In this document: positions 4,540-5,042 of the stretch, one piece after another
Layout: each line of letters opens with the position of its first letter
Position numbering within the stretch: position 1 is the stretch's first letter
NCBI GenBank assembly: GCA_946481445.1
Contig: CAMLOA010000193.1
Coordinates: 1 to 5,042 of the forward strand
DNA: 5,042 nucleotides
Direction: 5' to 3'
Source of the DNA: an uncultured Devosia sp.
GTDB lineage: Bacteria > Pseudomonadota > Alphaproteobacteria > Rhizobiales > Devosiaceae
Program-made: the position numbers and the translations under genes
The notes under the pieces: generated by a model
Databases searched by the model: none
What the model saw: only the letters and a program-made list of their open reading frames with translations
What the model was told of the DNA's origin: nothing

Positions 4540-5042
4540 CGCCTGGAATATGTCAAGCCTCGCCTGCAAGGCGACAACTCTTGCTTGAGAGAGGTGAGGC
4601 GGATCACGCCGTTTGCGAAGCCGACGCTGCTAGTCGGGGCAAAGCCAGACAGGTTGTGATGGTCGAAATGCTCGGTGCCTTGCCAAAGCATTTTCGGCAT
4701 GACGAAAAGCTCCAGGCGGTCCACAAGACCGGCAGTGATGAGCTGCAGGGCCAGTTCTGTGTCCCCCTGTACCCACACATTGCCCAGGCCCGCAGCACGC
4801 GCGGCATCCACCACGGCCTCAGAGTTACCCGCAACTGCGGTAACCGGCGCTCCGATATCGGCCAGCGGCGCTTGAGTGGGGACAAAGCCCGGGATGGCGC
4901 CGTAGGGCCAACGACCGCCCGCGGCGATCTTGTCGTAGGTCGCTGCTGCGACGATCACCGCGCTGACGCCGGCGACGAAGTCGTGAAAGCCCAGTTCGGG
5001 GATGAACCAGGGGCCTTGCCAGGCGGATGATCCGGCGCTGTC
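4503..5042 (-). CDS. RibD C-terminal/dihydrofolate-reductase-like protein, partial (5' end beyond window)
   Basis: The frame is open from the right edge to TAG at 4505-4503, giving 179 visible residues; the N-terminal strand and start codon are outside. The family is the RibD-C/DHFR fold (YyaP/YwjB-like), NADPH-dependent reductases of mostly unknown substrate. Visible landmarks, numbered from the window edge, are SAVIVAAATYDKI..GGRWPYG (27-48), where the family often has 'MGRxTYE...WPY'; VTAVAGN (67-73); VWVQGDTELALQLITAGLVDRLELFVMPKMLWQGTEHF (89-126), matching 'iwv.GG..L...ll..glVDel.l...P..LG.G..LF'; and FANGVIRLTSLKQ (142-154), the expected last strand. One point differs from the family: QGD replaces the usual GG pair. 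Residues from about 154 to 179 (bases 4583-4506) are a basic tail that does not look like the family; it is encoded by the tetR promoter region and one side of the inverted repeat. An internal GTG at 4958 is not the real start, since domain sequence continues upstream of it. The ligand link to TetR is unproven. Confidence 0.8.
   Translation of the reverse strand, partial: DSAGSSAWQGPWFIPELGFHDFVAGVSAVIVAAATYDKIAAGGRWPYGAIPGFVPTQAPLADIGAPVTAVAGNSEAVVDAARAAGLGNVWVQGDTELALQLITAGLVDRLELFVMPKMLWQGTEHFDHHNLSGFAPTSSVGFANGVIRLTSLKQELSPCRRGLTYSRRPYLLTFQSVNK
4530..4556 (-). promoter_or_regulatory. Probable tetR promoter inside the reductase 3' end
   Basis: On the minus strand a perfect -35 TTGACA lies at 4556-4551. 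AT-rich -10 candidates follow in the first arm of the inverted repeat, for example TATTTA at 4535-4530 with a 15-base spacer; longer spacers give TTTATT or TTATTA. Transcription would then begin near 4523, in the spacer of the repeat, about 30 bases before the tetR start. The -35 is the strong part of this call; the exact -10 is uncertain. Confidence 0.5.

Noticed and set aside
4581..5030. Plus-strand frame opposite the reductase-like gene
   Set aside because: It has no recognisable domain, and the opposite strand carries the conserved VDRLEL..MP and related landmarks.

Overview
The window is GC-rich and reads like an alphaproteobacterial chromosome. The YchF sequence and the codon use are of a Hyphomicrobiales type, and a Devosia-like host is my guess rather than something the sequence proves. 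There are seven coding regions, two of them cut by the window edges. I see no rRNA, tRNA, CRISPR array, insertion sequence or phage gene. Most of the window is ordinary accessory and housekeeping sequence.

Layout from left to right: (1) 1-228, minus strand, an ACR3-like arsenite permease segment whose reading frame begins in the middle of the family, so it looks N-terminally truncated. (2) 315-1124, plus, a PhyH-family Fe(II)/2-oxoglutarate dioxygenase, followed 59 bases later by (3) 1184-1921, plus, an aminoglycoside-phosphotransferase-fold kinase in which the usual catalytic HGD motif reads HGN. (4) 1966-3063, minus, the conserved translation-associated ATPase YchF, convergent with the kinase. 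(5) 3212-3799, plus, a small exported protein of unknown function, divergent from ychF. (6) 3888-4493, minus, a TetR-family regulator. (7) 4503-5042, minus, a RibD-C/dihydrofolate-reductase-like protein that continues past the right edge and ends only 9 bases before the tetR start.

The most interesting structure is the junction of genes 6 and 7. A perfect 16+16 bp inverted repeat with an 8-base spacer (4500-4539) lies between the reductase coding region and the tetR start codon. It overlaps the reductase stop codon, the tetR Shine-Dalgarno sequence and the probable -10 region of a tetR promoter whose perfect TTGACA -35 lies inside the reductase reading frame. This suggests autoregulation by TetR and possibly translational coupling between the two genes. 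The dioxygenase and kinase may form a two-gene transcription unit, but their substrates cannot be read from the sequence. I found no convincing wholly new system.
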